A stretch of 64,000 nt of DNA from Physcia stellaris (lineage: Eukaryota; Ascomycota; Lecanoromycetes; Caliciales; Physciaceae). The translations under genes and the position numbers were made by a program. The number at the start of each line of letters is the position of its first letter. Position 1 is the first letter of the stretch. Shown here piece by piece: positions 23,506-34,199 of this stretch. The stretch is taken from assembly GCA_018902385.1 (NCBI GenBank), contig JABSSW010000042.1:186001-250000 (forward strand). The letters are read 5' to 3'. The notes beneath the pieces were generated by a model, which was given only the letters and a program-made list of their open reading frames with translations, was not told the DNA's origin and did no database searches.

Positions 23506-23774
23506 CGAAGATCGGCGACTGGCACATGGCTGTTCCTCTTGAGATATTTGCGACAGAACCCCACCTATAAGGGTTACTCCAGTACCCGTCCCTGCCAAAA
23601 ACTACAGCCGCTGCACGCTAGCCATCCTACTTGTGAGTGTAGGGACTTGCTGCCTACGCTAGTCGTCCATGGGGTGCGGCTGAGCTTGGTAGCTGCATAC
23701 AGATCGCCAGGGGTGAATCTGTACATATTCAAAGCAGACGAAGCACCATTATTTTCAGAAGTACAAACACCATC

Positions 23775-25187
23775 ATGGCTTGCCAGCTTCTTGAATTGGC
23801 CCCAGAGCTTCAATTGAAAATCGCCAATACGCTACTAAGCGATATTAGCGCCAATGAAACGACTGATGATGTGGATGGCACGTACGACCTCAATGACGAG
23901 GGCCCTGATGAGAAATTGGAACGCAAAAAGCGCGGGAGTTGCAACCACCGCATGCGCGACCTTATGAGGTGGAGCTGTACTTCACGATTCTTTCGGGATC
24001 TTTTCGCTCCGCACATATTTCATTCGATCCGACTACGCAACACGGACCGAAATGGCTCTTCTGTAGTTGCGGTTGCTCAGAGTCAGCATAGTAGACACGT
24101 CAAGGAGCTTATATATGTCGGTAACGCACCAGGTGAAGCTCACAAAGGTGAGGAACGTTATTCAAACACCAAGCGCATTCTACCTGAGAGCGTATCTTCC
24201 ATCTTGTCAGATTTAGGAAGTCTCCCGAATCTACAGACCCTGAGTATCGAGTTTCCTTACCAATTCACCGTGTGGGATGAATGGGAGGACTTTCTTGGGG
24301 AATATGAAAAAGAAGAAACCGATGAAAAAGTTCAAGCCGCCGAAGAGACCATCGCTTGGCGCGCGCTCATGGCAAATACATGGAACGCTCTATTGACGAA
24401 CAGAGATATCAAGGTAAAGTCTCTGATTATCAAGAAACTGGCACCAATCAAGGTCTCGACTTTCGACAACCCAGCCTTCCACTCTTGGCTGGGACAGTTT
24501 GAGAGCTTCAACCTCTCGATCTACGGTCAGGTTGATGGCGCAGGGTGGAGGATCAACAGGAATTGGTGCTATCTCAGGATGATGTCAAGACTGGATGGGT
24601 ACTTCTTTAATCACCTGACGTCGGTCACGGATCTTGTCGTTAAGGCTCCAAGCGAAGGACCTCTGGGACTGGAGGGCATAAATCATATCTCTCTGGGGGT
24701 TTATAAAGACCAAATGCCCGCCCTCAAGAATCTTCACCTGGATTACATCTTCATAAGCCCTGAGCTCATCGACTTCTTTCTCGGTCACGACAAGACACTT
24801 GAGTCACTATCGATGCGAAACTGTTCCGCCGACCTGGGTACAAGCAATGGTATTCCATGGTATCGCTTCTTTGATACCCTTCACGATGCCAATCTCACCA
24901 AACTACGTAACCTCGAGATCTTGCCCAAAAACGCACCTCTGATAGATGAGTCAGGCTACAGAACAGTAGAGGATGACGAAAACTTGCCGGCGGAGGTCAA
25001 AGAGGCTCGTCGTGCCCTTGAAGATGACCCTGCTCGGCGATCGTTCATGTACACGAGACTGGAGGATGTATGGGGTTTTTTGCGCATGGTTGAGGAGGAG
25101 AATTTGGCCGCTTTTCAGAGTGGGCGGGATCAGGCGAGCTATGATCGGTTGATGGAGAAGATTAAGATTAACCATGCGAGACTCTAA
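23775..25187 (+). CDS. F-box-like protein
   Basis: Single exon, 470 residues. The N-terminus, CQLLELAPELQLKIANTLL, followed after an acidic insert by RDLMRWSCTSRFFRDLFAP, is the typical F-box fold used to bind Skp1 in SCF ubiquitin ligases. The rest resembles an irregular leucine-rich-repeat-like substrate arm, with segments such as LPNLQTLSIEFPYQF, MPALKNLHLDYIFISPEL and LESLSMRNC. The C-terminal region is charged and helical. Such proteins are numerous and variable in filamentous ascomycetes, and the target cannot be predicted. The frame is intact with no introns. The F-box assignment is by pattern, since the motif is split by an insert of about 35 residues. Confidence 0.75.
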   Translation: MACQLLELAPELQLKIANTLLSDISANETTDDVDGTYDLNDEGPDEKLERKKRGSCNHRMRDLMRWSCTSRFFRDLFAPHIFHSIRLRNTDRNGSSVVAVAQSQHSRHVKELIYVGNAPGEAHKGEERYSNTKRILPESVSSILSDLGSLPNLQTLSIEFPYQFTVWDEWEDFLGEYEKEETDEKVQAAEETIAWRALMANTWNALLTNRDIKVKSLIIKKLAPIKVSTFDNPAFHSWLGQFESFNLSIYGQVDGAGWRINRNWCYLRMMSRLDGYFFNHLTSVTDLVVKAPSEGPLGLEGINHISLGVYKDQMPALKNLHLDYIFISPELIDFFLGHDKTLESLSMRNCSADLGTSNGIPWYRFFDTLHDANLTKLRNLEILPKNAPLIDESGYRTVEDDENLPAEVKEARRALEDDPARRSFMYTRLEDVWGFLRMVEEENLAAFQSGRDQASYDRLMEKIKINHARL

Positions 25188-25909
25188 GCGGTGAATACAG
25201 GAAGATGCAAAGTCAAAGGGTAGTATACTCTATTCCACGTCCCTTAGCTAAGGACAGATTTTGCCATGTTACAGTAGCCGAAGCCAAGTTCCACAATATG
25301 AAGTGTCCCATACAAAGCTTCCTTGATCTGCTGTCTCTGTTGTGGTCCAGAATGATCCCAAACAGCTGCTAAGACTGCTTGATCAGGAAAGAGCATTCCA
25401 TGGGTAGACGGTCATAATGTCGTCACCCACAATGCCAGGTCCAGTCTGCTCTTAAACCGTCTCACCTTCTCCTTTGTGCATCTTTCTTTGATGACCAGAT
25501 GTGCGAGGTGAATCAGTCGTGAATTTCACCCCAATGGACGCGACTTCTATTGTACCTAAACACCTGCCGATTCCCGAGACATGTCTCGACTTTCTTTCAG
25601 ATACCTTTTACCATGTTTCCTGCTCAATCGTTTCGTCCGTTCGAGACAAAGCTTTGTTACAGCCGAGACTTTATCGCATTGAATCATGGGGCATGTGATA
25701 CCAGCATGTTGGCGTATAAGTATCTGGAGAAAACACCATTACCACGGGTTTTCCTGCATTCCTAAACATCAGCAATTACCTATTCGCAACACCACCAAAG
25801 CAACCTCTTCATCGTCCTGCTTTCTGAAATCCCCACTACTAGTCGGTCGGCCTTTTGAGTACTCTACAGCAATCCTTCTCTGACCAACAGCCGGTTATAG
25901 AGCATCGTC
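25188..25909. other. Intergenic, nothing recognised
   Basis: About 720 bp between the F-box and SET genes. No supported gene; the last part is probably the SET gene promoter and leader. Confidence 0.4.
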
Positions 25910-27018
25910 ATGGCATCACAAGACGCGCAGCTTCAAAGCTTTGTAAGATTAACCTGCTTCAATATTGCTGATAGAACTGACCAAGTCATTAGAAAGATAA
26001 GGAACTGCAATTGTCGCTCCAGAGACTTGGCATACCACCCGTCTCCTCAATCACTCCCGTCTACAAGGTTAAGAACTCTGGAAGGAGAGGCCACGGACAG
26101 TACAAGGGTCAAGGATGCTTCGCGACCCAAGATATCCCTAGAGGAACACCTATACTGGTCGAATGTCCGCTTTTCTCAGTCAGGCAACCCTGCAATGGCG
26201 ACAAAATCGCAAGAGAGGTGAACAGATTGACCCCCGAGAATCTTAACCTATACCGAGCTCTAAGTGGTCCTACTCCAAATCATAATCGTACAGATGTCGA
26301 AATCTTCGAAGCAAACAGCATTGAAGCGAGCCAAATAGGCCGGCAGGCTGTTACGCAGGCTATTTTCGTCAAAGGGTCCCGTTTCAACCATTCTTGTATA
26401 CCGAATGCCTACTTCACATATCATGCTTCCCGCCCTGCACACATGACGATAAACGCTATGGTCCCCATACAGAAAAGTGAGGAGATCTTTATCAACTATA
26501 ATGCACAAACTAATTTTGTCACTCGGGCACAACGGCGAGAGGCTTTGAATCACTGGATGTTCGACTGCGATTGTCTTTCGTGTACAGAAAACAGCGTGGA
26601 AAGTGACCGGCGTCGCTTGAAGATGCGGACTGTGGAAACACGAATCAAGCGCAACCAACTTACATGTGAGAACCGCCAACAGCTCGAATTGACTAACCGA
26701 AGACACGGCGAGATCCTGCGGGAGATCAGAAAGGATTCTTACGACCTGTATGACTTATGTGTGGGGGAGGGTATCATCTACCCTGCTCGCGCCGAGGCTC
26801 TACAATGGGGAGCGAACTCCTATGTCGAATCTGCCGAGTTTGAGGATTGTCATCCGGTCTACGCAGTTGAATGCTACAACAATGCTGTAAAGATTTTGAG
26901 GGAGAAGTTGGACCTCGACATTGTTTGCAATGGGTATGATTCGGCTGAAGCCAAGAAGACTTTGGTAGCTCTCGGTGAACTCTTTGACCATGTTCAAGAG
27001 CAGGGTGGAGTGGCGTGA
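25910..27018 (+). CDS. SET-domain protein, two exons
   Basis: Exons 25910-25942 and 25993-27018 give 352 residues. The start MASQDAQLQSF is followed by an in-phase 50-nt intron. The SET domain, a lysine methyltransferase fold that uses S-adenosylmethionine, runs from about residue 25 to 205. Visible motifs are GQGCFATQDIPRGTPIL at its start, RFNHSCIPNAYF (the NHSCxPN core), EEIFINYN with the catalytic-site Tyr, and a post-SET-like cysteine cluster CDCLSC. The C-terminal part is helical, as in SMYD-like fungal proteins. There is no MYND finger in the SET insert. Substrate unknown; could be histone or non-histone. The frame is complete. Confidence 0.88.
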
Positions 27019-27593
27019 TTGATGCGGACTAATAAGTGCGCTGTCGGCTCATTGCCACGAGACTCTCTTCCATCCTTTTGCTACTTGGAGGCTTTTCTGC
27101 TGGTCATTAAGATACGTTTCGGATTTTCCTTCTTCAATAATGATAACTTACGATCTCTACCTATAGTTACTGCGTTTTCCTATTAGACTAATCATATTTC
27201 ATAAAGCGGTGTTGAGAATCCTGCTTGGTTTCCAAGCAGAGCCACTTGAGCGAGTGAGTAAGGAGATCGTGCACATATTGCTGCATATATGATTGTTCCA
27301 CATACTAATCAGCAAACCAGATGGCGCTAAGCTTGAAGTCAACGAAGCAACAAGTGAGAACATCGTATGCGCTATTCAAGTATGGAAATCCCTGGTCAAC
27401 CCGTTGTGTGTGCTTACCTATCCCAGGCACTTGGTCCAAAGCCAGCCCCTAGAGCGTCTTTTCATCATCACAAAGAGCGAGGATTTCAGATAAGTGATGA
27501 CCCACACATCCCAAACCTAGTATATAAACCCCTAAATCATCATCATATCCACAAATCGGGCACTTTAGCCCAGGGGTACAAACAGTGGGGAAA
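27019..27593. other. Intergenic, nothing recognised
   Basis: Downstream of the SET gene. No gene supported. Confidence 0.4.
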
Positions 27594-27820
27594 AAAAACA
27601 ATCACGGAATCGGTTCCGCGGACGTGTACTGCTTGAAACTCTTCGGATTCGAGCTTTTCGAGTCCTGACTAATCGGCGCCCTCTGCCTGTTGCTTGCTCT
27701 CTCGAGGGTAGGTAGCGGCAGAAGGCACGGATTGGTGGGGACCCGAAAAGCTCGGGTTCGAGGAGTTTGAAGCAATTCGCGTTGGCGGCGTCGATTTTGT
27801 GGGGGTTTTTGGTGAGTGGG
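27594..27820. repeat. Degenerate long palindrome (foldback-like)
   Basis: The two halves are imperfect reverse complements around about 27705. The best part is 27623-27665 against 27739-27781, with 34 of 43 positions matching, including CGAGCTTTTCG. Weaker pairing extends outward to AAAAAC at 27594 and GTTTTT at 27820. It has no coding capacity. It could be an aged foldback or MITE-type element, or a structured RNA gene. Confidence 0.6.
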
Positions 27821-29090
27821 GTTTGAATTTTTGCTTTTTGGCTGGAAATTCCGGCGGATTTGACTTATTCTAATCAGAACGAGGTCGAGAGAGTAAATGG
27901 CAATTCGGTGCAGAAGGAGGAACGCGGAATCGAGATTGCAGAGTCATCGATCGAAAACGTGTGAAAAGTATTTTATGAATCAAATCTCAATAAGCAGATT
28001 GTGACATCGAAGATCATGAGCGAGATCTCAATTGGACTTTTGTATCAAAGATGTACACATCCCTCTCGGCATAAAGTTGACTCACTCTCTGCTGCTTACT
28101 CAGCCGATGAAGCTTGAAGTTTTAGCCGAAAAGCGAGCAATCAGGCAAGCGCAACCGGAGCTGAGAACCTGACTCGCCTGAAACCTTGTGGCGTTTTCTC
28201 GACTGAACGTTTCACGCTTTCTCTTCATCATTGTCTTTCTAGATATCATCGATGCCTGATGCAATCTTTTGAACTACATCCGATCGTCTCTTTCGAACTC
28301 AACTCTAAAAGAATTTTTGTTTTCGCAGAAATGGCTGAAAAGCAAATCTTTGATGCTTCTGTACGCACACCCTCTGAACCCCGTCAAGCAATTCGGTTAT
28401 GATGGAGCTTATCCTACTAACCAACATGAAACGACATCGAGACCGTTCATGATTTTTGGGGCAACATTGAGCGAATGATGATCGAGCGAGACTGTTATGG
28501 TGGTGGACTGTACAAGCTCAAGAGGGGCTGTGCAGTCGACCGACATCCTGGGTCCGATCCTGCATCTGCTGGGTCCAGGTGTTCCACCAATCTACAGCAG
28601 GCTCTCTAGAATTTGCGCTGCGAATGCCTCAGATAACGTTCAGCTGAACACACAAGGCCGTACTAAGAGGCTCGGTAAACGGTAATGACTTGGCAACAAG
28701 CAGCGGTGGGATCAATAACCTTCCCCACACTAACTGCTCCCATGGCGAAGAAATTGGGGAGTACAGACAGATGAGATGAGATAGGCTCTTTGAGATGGTA
28801 ACCACCCATGCCATCCTCATTCTCCCACATGCATACGACGTGCCCACGATAAAAATGGCAATCCTAGTGCGGGCTATGGGCTTACTACATATTGTGCACC
28901 GTGCCACATCCGCAGCTGTTGACCAACAAATTTCTCCGCAGCTGGATAAGAAACATATTGTTAAGCCCTCGCCTTCATTTTCTCTCTGTTCCCTTCATCT
29001 CCGTTGATTTTGTTCTCATACAGGGAGACACGGCTCTCTGATTACGTAGCCAAAAAAAGTCTCGGCAGACTCCAAGCCGCTATCAACGAC
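27821..29090. other. Intergenic, nothing recognised
   Basis: Short frames at 28270-28900 show no motif. The last 300 bp presumably hold the promoter of the membrane-protein gene. Confidence 0.4.
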
Positions 29091-30209
29091 ATGAGGCTCT
29101 TGTCCCTCGCATACGTCTTCCTCTGGCTCTCAACTGCGTCTGCGCTCCCAACAGCCCCACGCTTCACAACTTGGTTCCCTCTCCTTCGTCCCGCCCTTTC
29201 CAACATATCTACTACCACTTGTGCCCCTTCCCTCACCGCCTACCGCCTAAACCCCGAACGAACGACATGTCAGGCTCACGTCAACTGCATTTTGCCAAAC
29301 ATGCTCGAACTCGATAAAGCAGACATGGCTAACGCTGCCATCCTGCTCGGCTTGCTTCCCGTCTTCGTCGCCGCTTTTGGTCCAGACATTAAAGAGATTG
29401 CGCTGCTGTCGTCTCGTAGACCGCTGCTTAGCTTACTGCTCTCTATCGGCGTGCCAGCCGTGTACATTTCACGACCAATGGAGTACGCTGATCCATTGGA
29501 ATTACTGGAACATCGGCCAGGAAGATTCACCGTAGGCAGAGTGGAAAGCGCGAAGTTGGCGGCGGTGATAAGTGGTGCCGAGTACAGCTTCGTAGCGCTG
29601 GCTATCGTCAATTTGCTGTGGGTAAGTTATACACTGGGCATGGAAACGGTCCTGGCATGGAAGTGTATCGCGTTCATGCCAATCGCGTGGGCGTTGGTAC
29701 CCATGGTTGTGCATGTTGTGGCCGCTGTTACCTTTCGGACCAGCAAGGTCATGAGGTGTTCCGACTCCAATATTGAGAGGGCCAAGACCAATTTCGTGCG
29801 TCGATGGCTGAAGGCCGAGTTCTCGCTGTGTGCGAACCAGACTGAGAGGATTTTGAGGGATGATGCTCCTGGCCACATGACCGTGGCGCTGAACTACCTC
29901 GCAACGCTGATGGGGTCGGTTCACGTGATTTTTGGTATCGTGGTCTTTGCGTCGTTGCTGTTTATCAGTTTACTTGATGCAACGTTGGTTTGTGTCCGGT
30001 ATATGGCGTCGATTCTTGTTTGTCGACTTATACTAAAATTTGAGATCGCTGGGGCTAGAAGTACGTTCATATTGGAGAGAGGAGAAGAGTTGGGCGAGGT
30101 ATATGAAAGAAAGTATAGTGCAGGCTTGATGAGTATCACATATAGCCATTCAAAAAGAACTTCAGTGGGGGAAAAGCAGGGGTTGCGAAGTTACACTACT
30201 CTGACCTGA
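29091..30209 (+). CDS. Multi-pass membrane protein, uncharacterised fungal family
   Basis: Single exon, 372 residues from the ATG opening MRLLSLAYVFLWLSTASA, a signal peptide. A lumenal Cys-containing loop (about residues 20-75) precedes about five hydrophobic segments. These are AILLGLLPVFVAAFG, LLSLLLSIGVPAVYI, FVALAIVNLLWV, a long LVPMVVHVVAAV-type stretch, and a paired helix near VIFGIVVFASLLFIS. The motif LGLLPVFVAAFGPDIKEIAL followed by SSRRPLLS is shared by uncharacterised ascomycete membrane proteins. No transporter or enzyme signature. The tail after about residue 330 is charged and cytosolic. The C-terminus might be altered by an unseen intron. Confidence 0.65.
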   Translation: MRLLSLAYVFLWLSTASALPTAPRFTTWFPLLRPALSNISTTTCAPSLTAYRLNPERTTCQAHVNCILPNMLELDKADMANAAILLGLLPVFVAAFGPDIKEIALLSSRRPLLSLLLSIGVPAVYISRPMEYADPLELLEHRPGRFTVGRVESAKLAAVISGAEYSFVALAIVNLLWVSYTLGMETVLAWKCIAFMPIAWALVPMVVHVVAAVTFRTSKVMRCSDSNIERAKTNFVRRWLKAEFSLCANQTERILRDDAPGHMTVALNYLATLMGSVHVIFGIVVFASLLFISLLDATLVCVRYMASILVCRLILKFEIAGARSTFILERGEELGEVYERKYSAGLMSITYSHSKRTSVGEKQGLRSYTTLT

Positions 30210-30930
30210 CTTACAGGGGGTTCGGACAGGATTTCGATTCTAGCGCGAGGAGGTCTGGATGCTTCGAGGTTTAACGATATTACAATGTCAACTTCTTGTT
30301 CATATTAGGCCATCTAAATTGAGAGAAGACATCACAACTGATTGGGCCCTCACCATCTACGTCGTACAGCTTGTGACTATGGCATGGTGCTTGGTTTTCC
30401 GGAGAATCGCGGTGATGTATCACCTGCTAAAGCCTCATCCGCCTGATTGCTGGAACAGAACAACAAGACACTAGGGGTGCGTGGGCGGTGTTTTCTAGCA
30501 AGCAGTATGCCCACGGGAAACCTACAAAACAGGCCAAACTGAAGCTGCTACAATGCCGAAACCAATCTCCCCCTGTCTTTGCGACAGAGTCTCCTGTCGA
30601 AGTGAAGCTGATACGCAAAAGAACGACCATTGAGGCGTGAATGAATGGGAAGAGAAGAGATGAAAGATGCAGAAGCCAGAAGCTCGAGGGAAAAGATCGC
30701 ATAGTCGTGCCAAGCCACAGCCACTGCAATTTCTTCTCATTTGCTTCAGCACCATGGTCCAGCCAGCCAATCGTCGCTACGCATGGGTACTGTACACCTG
30801 TCTCCTGGATCGTGCTCAGACATATAATCCAACTGCTTATCTGAGTATCTTAAGCCACAATGTTGATTAATTCGATCGCGGCGCAGTAGATCTACAGGAC
30901 TGGATGTCTGGGGTTTGGCGTTGGTGGCTT
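30210..30930. other. Intergenic up to the AT-rich block
   Basis: No gene supported. Contains one copy of a dispersed repeat at 30671-30770. Confidence 0.4.
30671..30770 (+). repeat. Dispersed repeat, copy A
   Basis: About 100 bp here match 52146-52250 in the same orientation, with small indels. Shared cores include CCAGAAGCTCG, AGCCACTGCAATT and TGGTCCAGCCAGCC. Neither copy is coding. It lies 160 bp outside the left end of the large inverted-repeat element. Confidence 0.7.
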
Positions 30931-31063
30931 CTGTACCCGTTCATTGGCCAATGACGAGCATTGGCCAATCAACGTCGTTCGTTTATCAATCAACGTTTGT
31001 TGATCAATAAACGCGTTCATCGATCAATTTTCAAATCATTGACAAATCATTTCGTTTATTGTC
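30931..31063 (+). repeat. Left inverted terminal repeat
   Basis: Built of an array of short palindromic units of the type GTTCATTGGCCAATGAAC. The two outermost units keep TTGGCCAA; inner ones read TTGATCAA or variants. It ends with a non-palindromic AT-rich segment (TTCAAATCATTGACAAAT and the following TTTCGTTTATTGT) that recurs inverted at the other end, which proves the inverted relation. Confidence 0.75.
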
Positions 31064-32820
31064 AAATCAACGTGTTTATTATTGTTGTTTTTATTTTGCA
31101 AAAATTTCGCATACGAACTAAAACAAAAAAAACATGAAAATTTTGCAATTTGCAATAAAAATCGTTGATGTCGTTTCGAATCTTGCAATCATAACGTTTG
31201 AAATCGTTTCGAATTTTCGACAAATCACAATTTGCAATCATGACGTTCGAAATCGTTTAAATTTTCGACAAATCAAAATATTTCGTCGTTTTCGCGATTT
31301 TTTACAAATAACAAACAAAATTTTGAAACAACAACAAACAAAAATGACGCAAACAACAATAATTGAAAAATGAACGAATTTTTTTATATGTGCGTTTTGT
31401 TTCGAAACTTTCGAATGTTTCATCATTCTTGATTATTTGATTTTCGATTATTTGATTGATAATTGTCAAATTCACGTTTACGCGTTATTATCATTCTGTT
31501 TAATTCAAAATGTTCGAACAAGTTTCAAATATCACTCAATTTTTCGAACAAGTCTCAAATATCACTCAATTTTTCGAACAAATTTCAAACATCATTCAAT
31601 TTTTCGATCGTCGAAACAATTGTTACATTTTTGATTCGAATGAGATTGTTCACAATCGCACAGAATTTGAAATCACGACGTGATTACGCGAACATGACAA
31701 CAAAATCAAATTGAATTTTCAAATCTTTTTTATTTTTTGTTATTATTTGAAAAATTCGACAATCACAATTCTCAATCAAACGAAACGCAATTTCAAAAAT
31801 CGCGTCAAACGAAAATTCGTTCTCGTCAAAAATATATTGCATCATCGCGAATTTGAATATCACAATCGACAAAAAATAACAAAATTTGAATTCAAACGAA
31901 TCGTCGAAATTCAATGAATTTATCAATTCGTCATGAATGAACACAAACATCAAAATTACGATAATCGAAATCGAATTTAATCGATCATACACAAAAAATA
32001 TTACGATATTTCGTAAACGAAAATCAATTATATTTTTGTTATTTGCGAAATTTGTCAAAAAAATAATTTTGTCGTCGTCAAAATTTTTTTGAAACAAATC
32101 ACAATCAATTTTGTTATGAAACGATATTAAATGAATTTGATAAATTTTCGTAATCAATTGAACGAAATTTATAAATAAATTTTGCACGTCAAAATAAATT
32201 GTTTTTTCATTGTTTTGATCGACGATGTTGAAATTTTTTGTTAACGTTCGTCAACAAAATTATTTTTTCAAATTTATTTATTTAACAACATTCATCGACA
32301 AAAAAATTATAATCGTTGCGAAAAAATTAATTTTTTTCATCATGATAATCGAATTTTCGAAAATCATGCAATTCGACAATGAAAAAAAATTCAAAAAAGT
32401 TTTGAATGTTTTTTTGAAAAAATTTGATGTACGTATCATCAACGATAAATTCAAATGATTTCAATTTCAAAATGTCATTGAAATCGTCAACAAAAAAATC
32501 AAAAAACGATTGAATAAATGAATGAAAAAACATAATATCGATCGTTGATCGCAAAATTTGTTCGAAATAAATTGATCAAAATTGAATGTTTGAATTTATT
32601 GATTAATCGTTTTATAAATTGTTTTCGATATCAATGTTGCAAAACATAACACGATAAAAATGTCGTTTTACGAAAATTTTACACACGATCGAAAAATGTA
32701 CACAAAAAATTGATTCACGAAAATTCAAAATTTCGACAAACATAATGCGATCATTGAAAATGAATTTGACAACGAAAAAAACGTCGCAAATTTTAATATT
32801 GTTAATTTTATTATCGTTGA
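31064..32820. other. Mutated left part of the large element
   Basis: AT-rich and without recognisable genes. A minus-strand frame at 31684-32187 is open for 167 codons, but this is expected because the mutation pattern creates few stops; no domain is recognisable. Confidence 0.5.
31513..31602 (+). repeat. 30-bp tandem repeat, three units
   Basis: Three 30-bp units start with TTCGAACAAG or TTCGAACAAA at 31513, 31543 and 31573 and end in CAATTT. They differ by a few C/T transitions. Confidence 0.75.
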
Positions 32821-33016
32821 TGTTGAAAAGTACGATGACAAAAAATTGAAATATAAACACGAATAAAATCAGAACTTCTGATTGATCGATTAAACGAAAC
32901 GTGTTAAAATCGATTATTATTAAAAACATTTGCGCAATCAAATTGTATTTATTTCTGTACGTAATTTCGATAATATTGCATGCAATGCAATGACAATCAT
33001 TCACATTTTTTCAATA
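32821..33016 (+). repeat. Copia 5' LTR
   Basis: 196 bp. Differs from the 3' LTR by 13 substitutions, all C-T or G-A type. It is the more mutated copy at most of the sites. Confidence 0.88.
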
Positions 33017-33256
33017 AATTATGAAATTCGAATTAACATAAATTTTCTGTGATTGTCAACGTCAATCGCTCGATCACGAAATCACGAAAATCAAACAACA
33101 ATGAAAATGTTTCATCGATTCGATCGCGTCAAGACTGTAAAAATGCTTTACATATTCGAGTTCGATCATCAATTCAACGAATGAACGAACGATTGTGAAA
33201 ATGCTTCACGAAATACAACAAGTAGAAAAAATTTACATATTTACATATCACGCATC

Positions 33257-34140
33257 ATGAACGATTTCGAGTTCAACAAATTCAATGCGCGTCGAATTTG
33301 CGATATTCTCACTCGTCAAAACTGCGAAAAATGATTCAAATTAATGAAACAATGATTTATCGACGAAAAAATCTGAATGATCGTCGATTCAAATTATGTG
33401 TCGAAATTGTTGTCGAATGATTTTCGAAAATCAAAATGAAATGTCGATTTGAACTTTGATGAAAAAAAAACTGAAAAAAAATTCGACGCAAAAACACAAT
33501 ATCAACTCATCGAATGTATCGATGACGATGATCAAAAATTGATAACGAAATTGAAAACTGTCAAAAAAATTTGAAAAACTTTTGTCAACAAATACAAACA
33601 AAAGTTTGTTACAATTGAACGACAATTGTTGCAAAAACTCATAAATTACAAAAAATTTCCAGACGTGATCATTGAGATCGTTTATATCGATATTATCAAA
33701 AAAAATCACAAAGTTGCAAACATGCAATCAAACATGATGAATTTGTTCAAATCAAAACGTCGTTTTCAAACATTTTTAGCATTTTTGTTTGTCGAATACG
33801 ATGTCATTCGTGATGCAATCGACGCACAAAACAATTTCGATGTTAATAAATTTATTCAAAAATTGCAAAAAAAAAAAACGCAATTCATTGCGAACAAAAT
33901 CGTCGAATCGACGTTGATGATCAAAAACAATCGTCGTCAATCGTATCGCATATTTTAACGACGATTTTCTAATTTTGATGAAAATTCTCGTCGTCGTTTC
34001 AAAGTCATGACGAAAAAAACTAAAAACTGTTTTCTTTGTGACGATTCACACAAAATCGCCGAATGCAATTTTTTGAAAACATTAAAAAAATGAGCAAAAA
34101 AACAACAAATCAAAAAACTGCTTACAATCAAAAATAAAAA
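33257..34140 (+). pseudogene. Copia gag remnant with zinc knuckle
   Basis: Frame fragments starting near FEFNKFNARRICDIL lead to a CCHC knuckle, CFLCDDSHKIAEC, encoded near 34030. Typical gag of Copia: particle protein binding the RNA. Internal TGA codons occur where Trp is expected. Confidence 0.7.
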
Positions 34141-34199
34141 AAAAACAAAAAACATAAAACGTATAACGTCGCAAATTTTTTTTCGTTCAACAACAATTT

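Noticed and set aside
31684-32187. 167-codon minus-strand open frame in the AT-rich block
   Set aside because: The mutation pattern leaves CAA intact and makes few TAG codons, so long frames arise on either strand by chance. The translation is Phe/Ile/Asn-rich without a motif.
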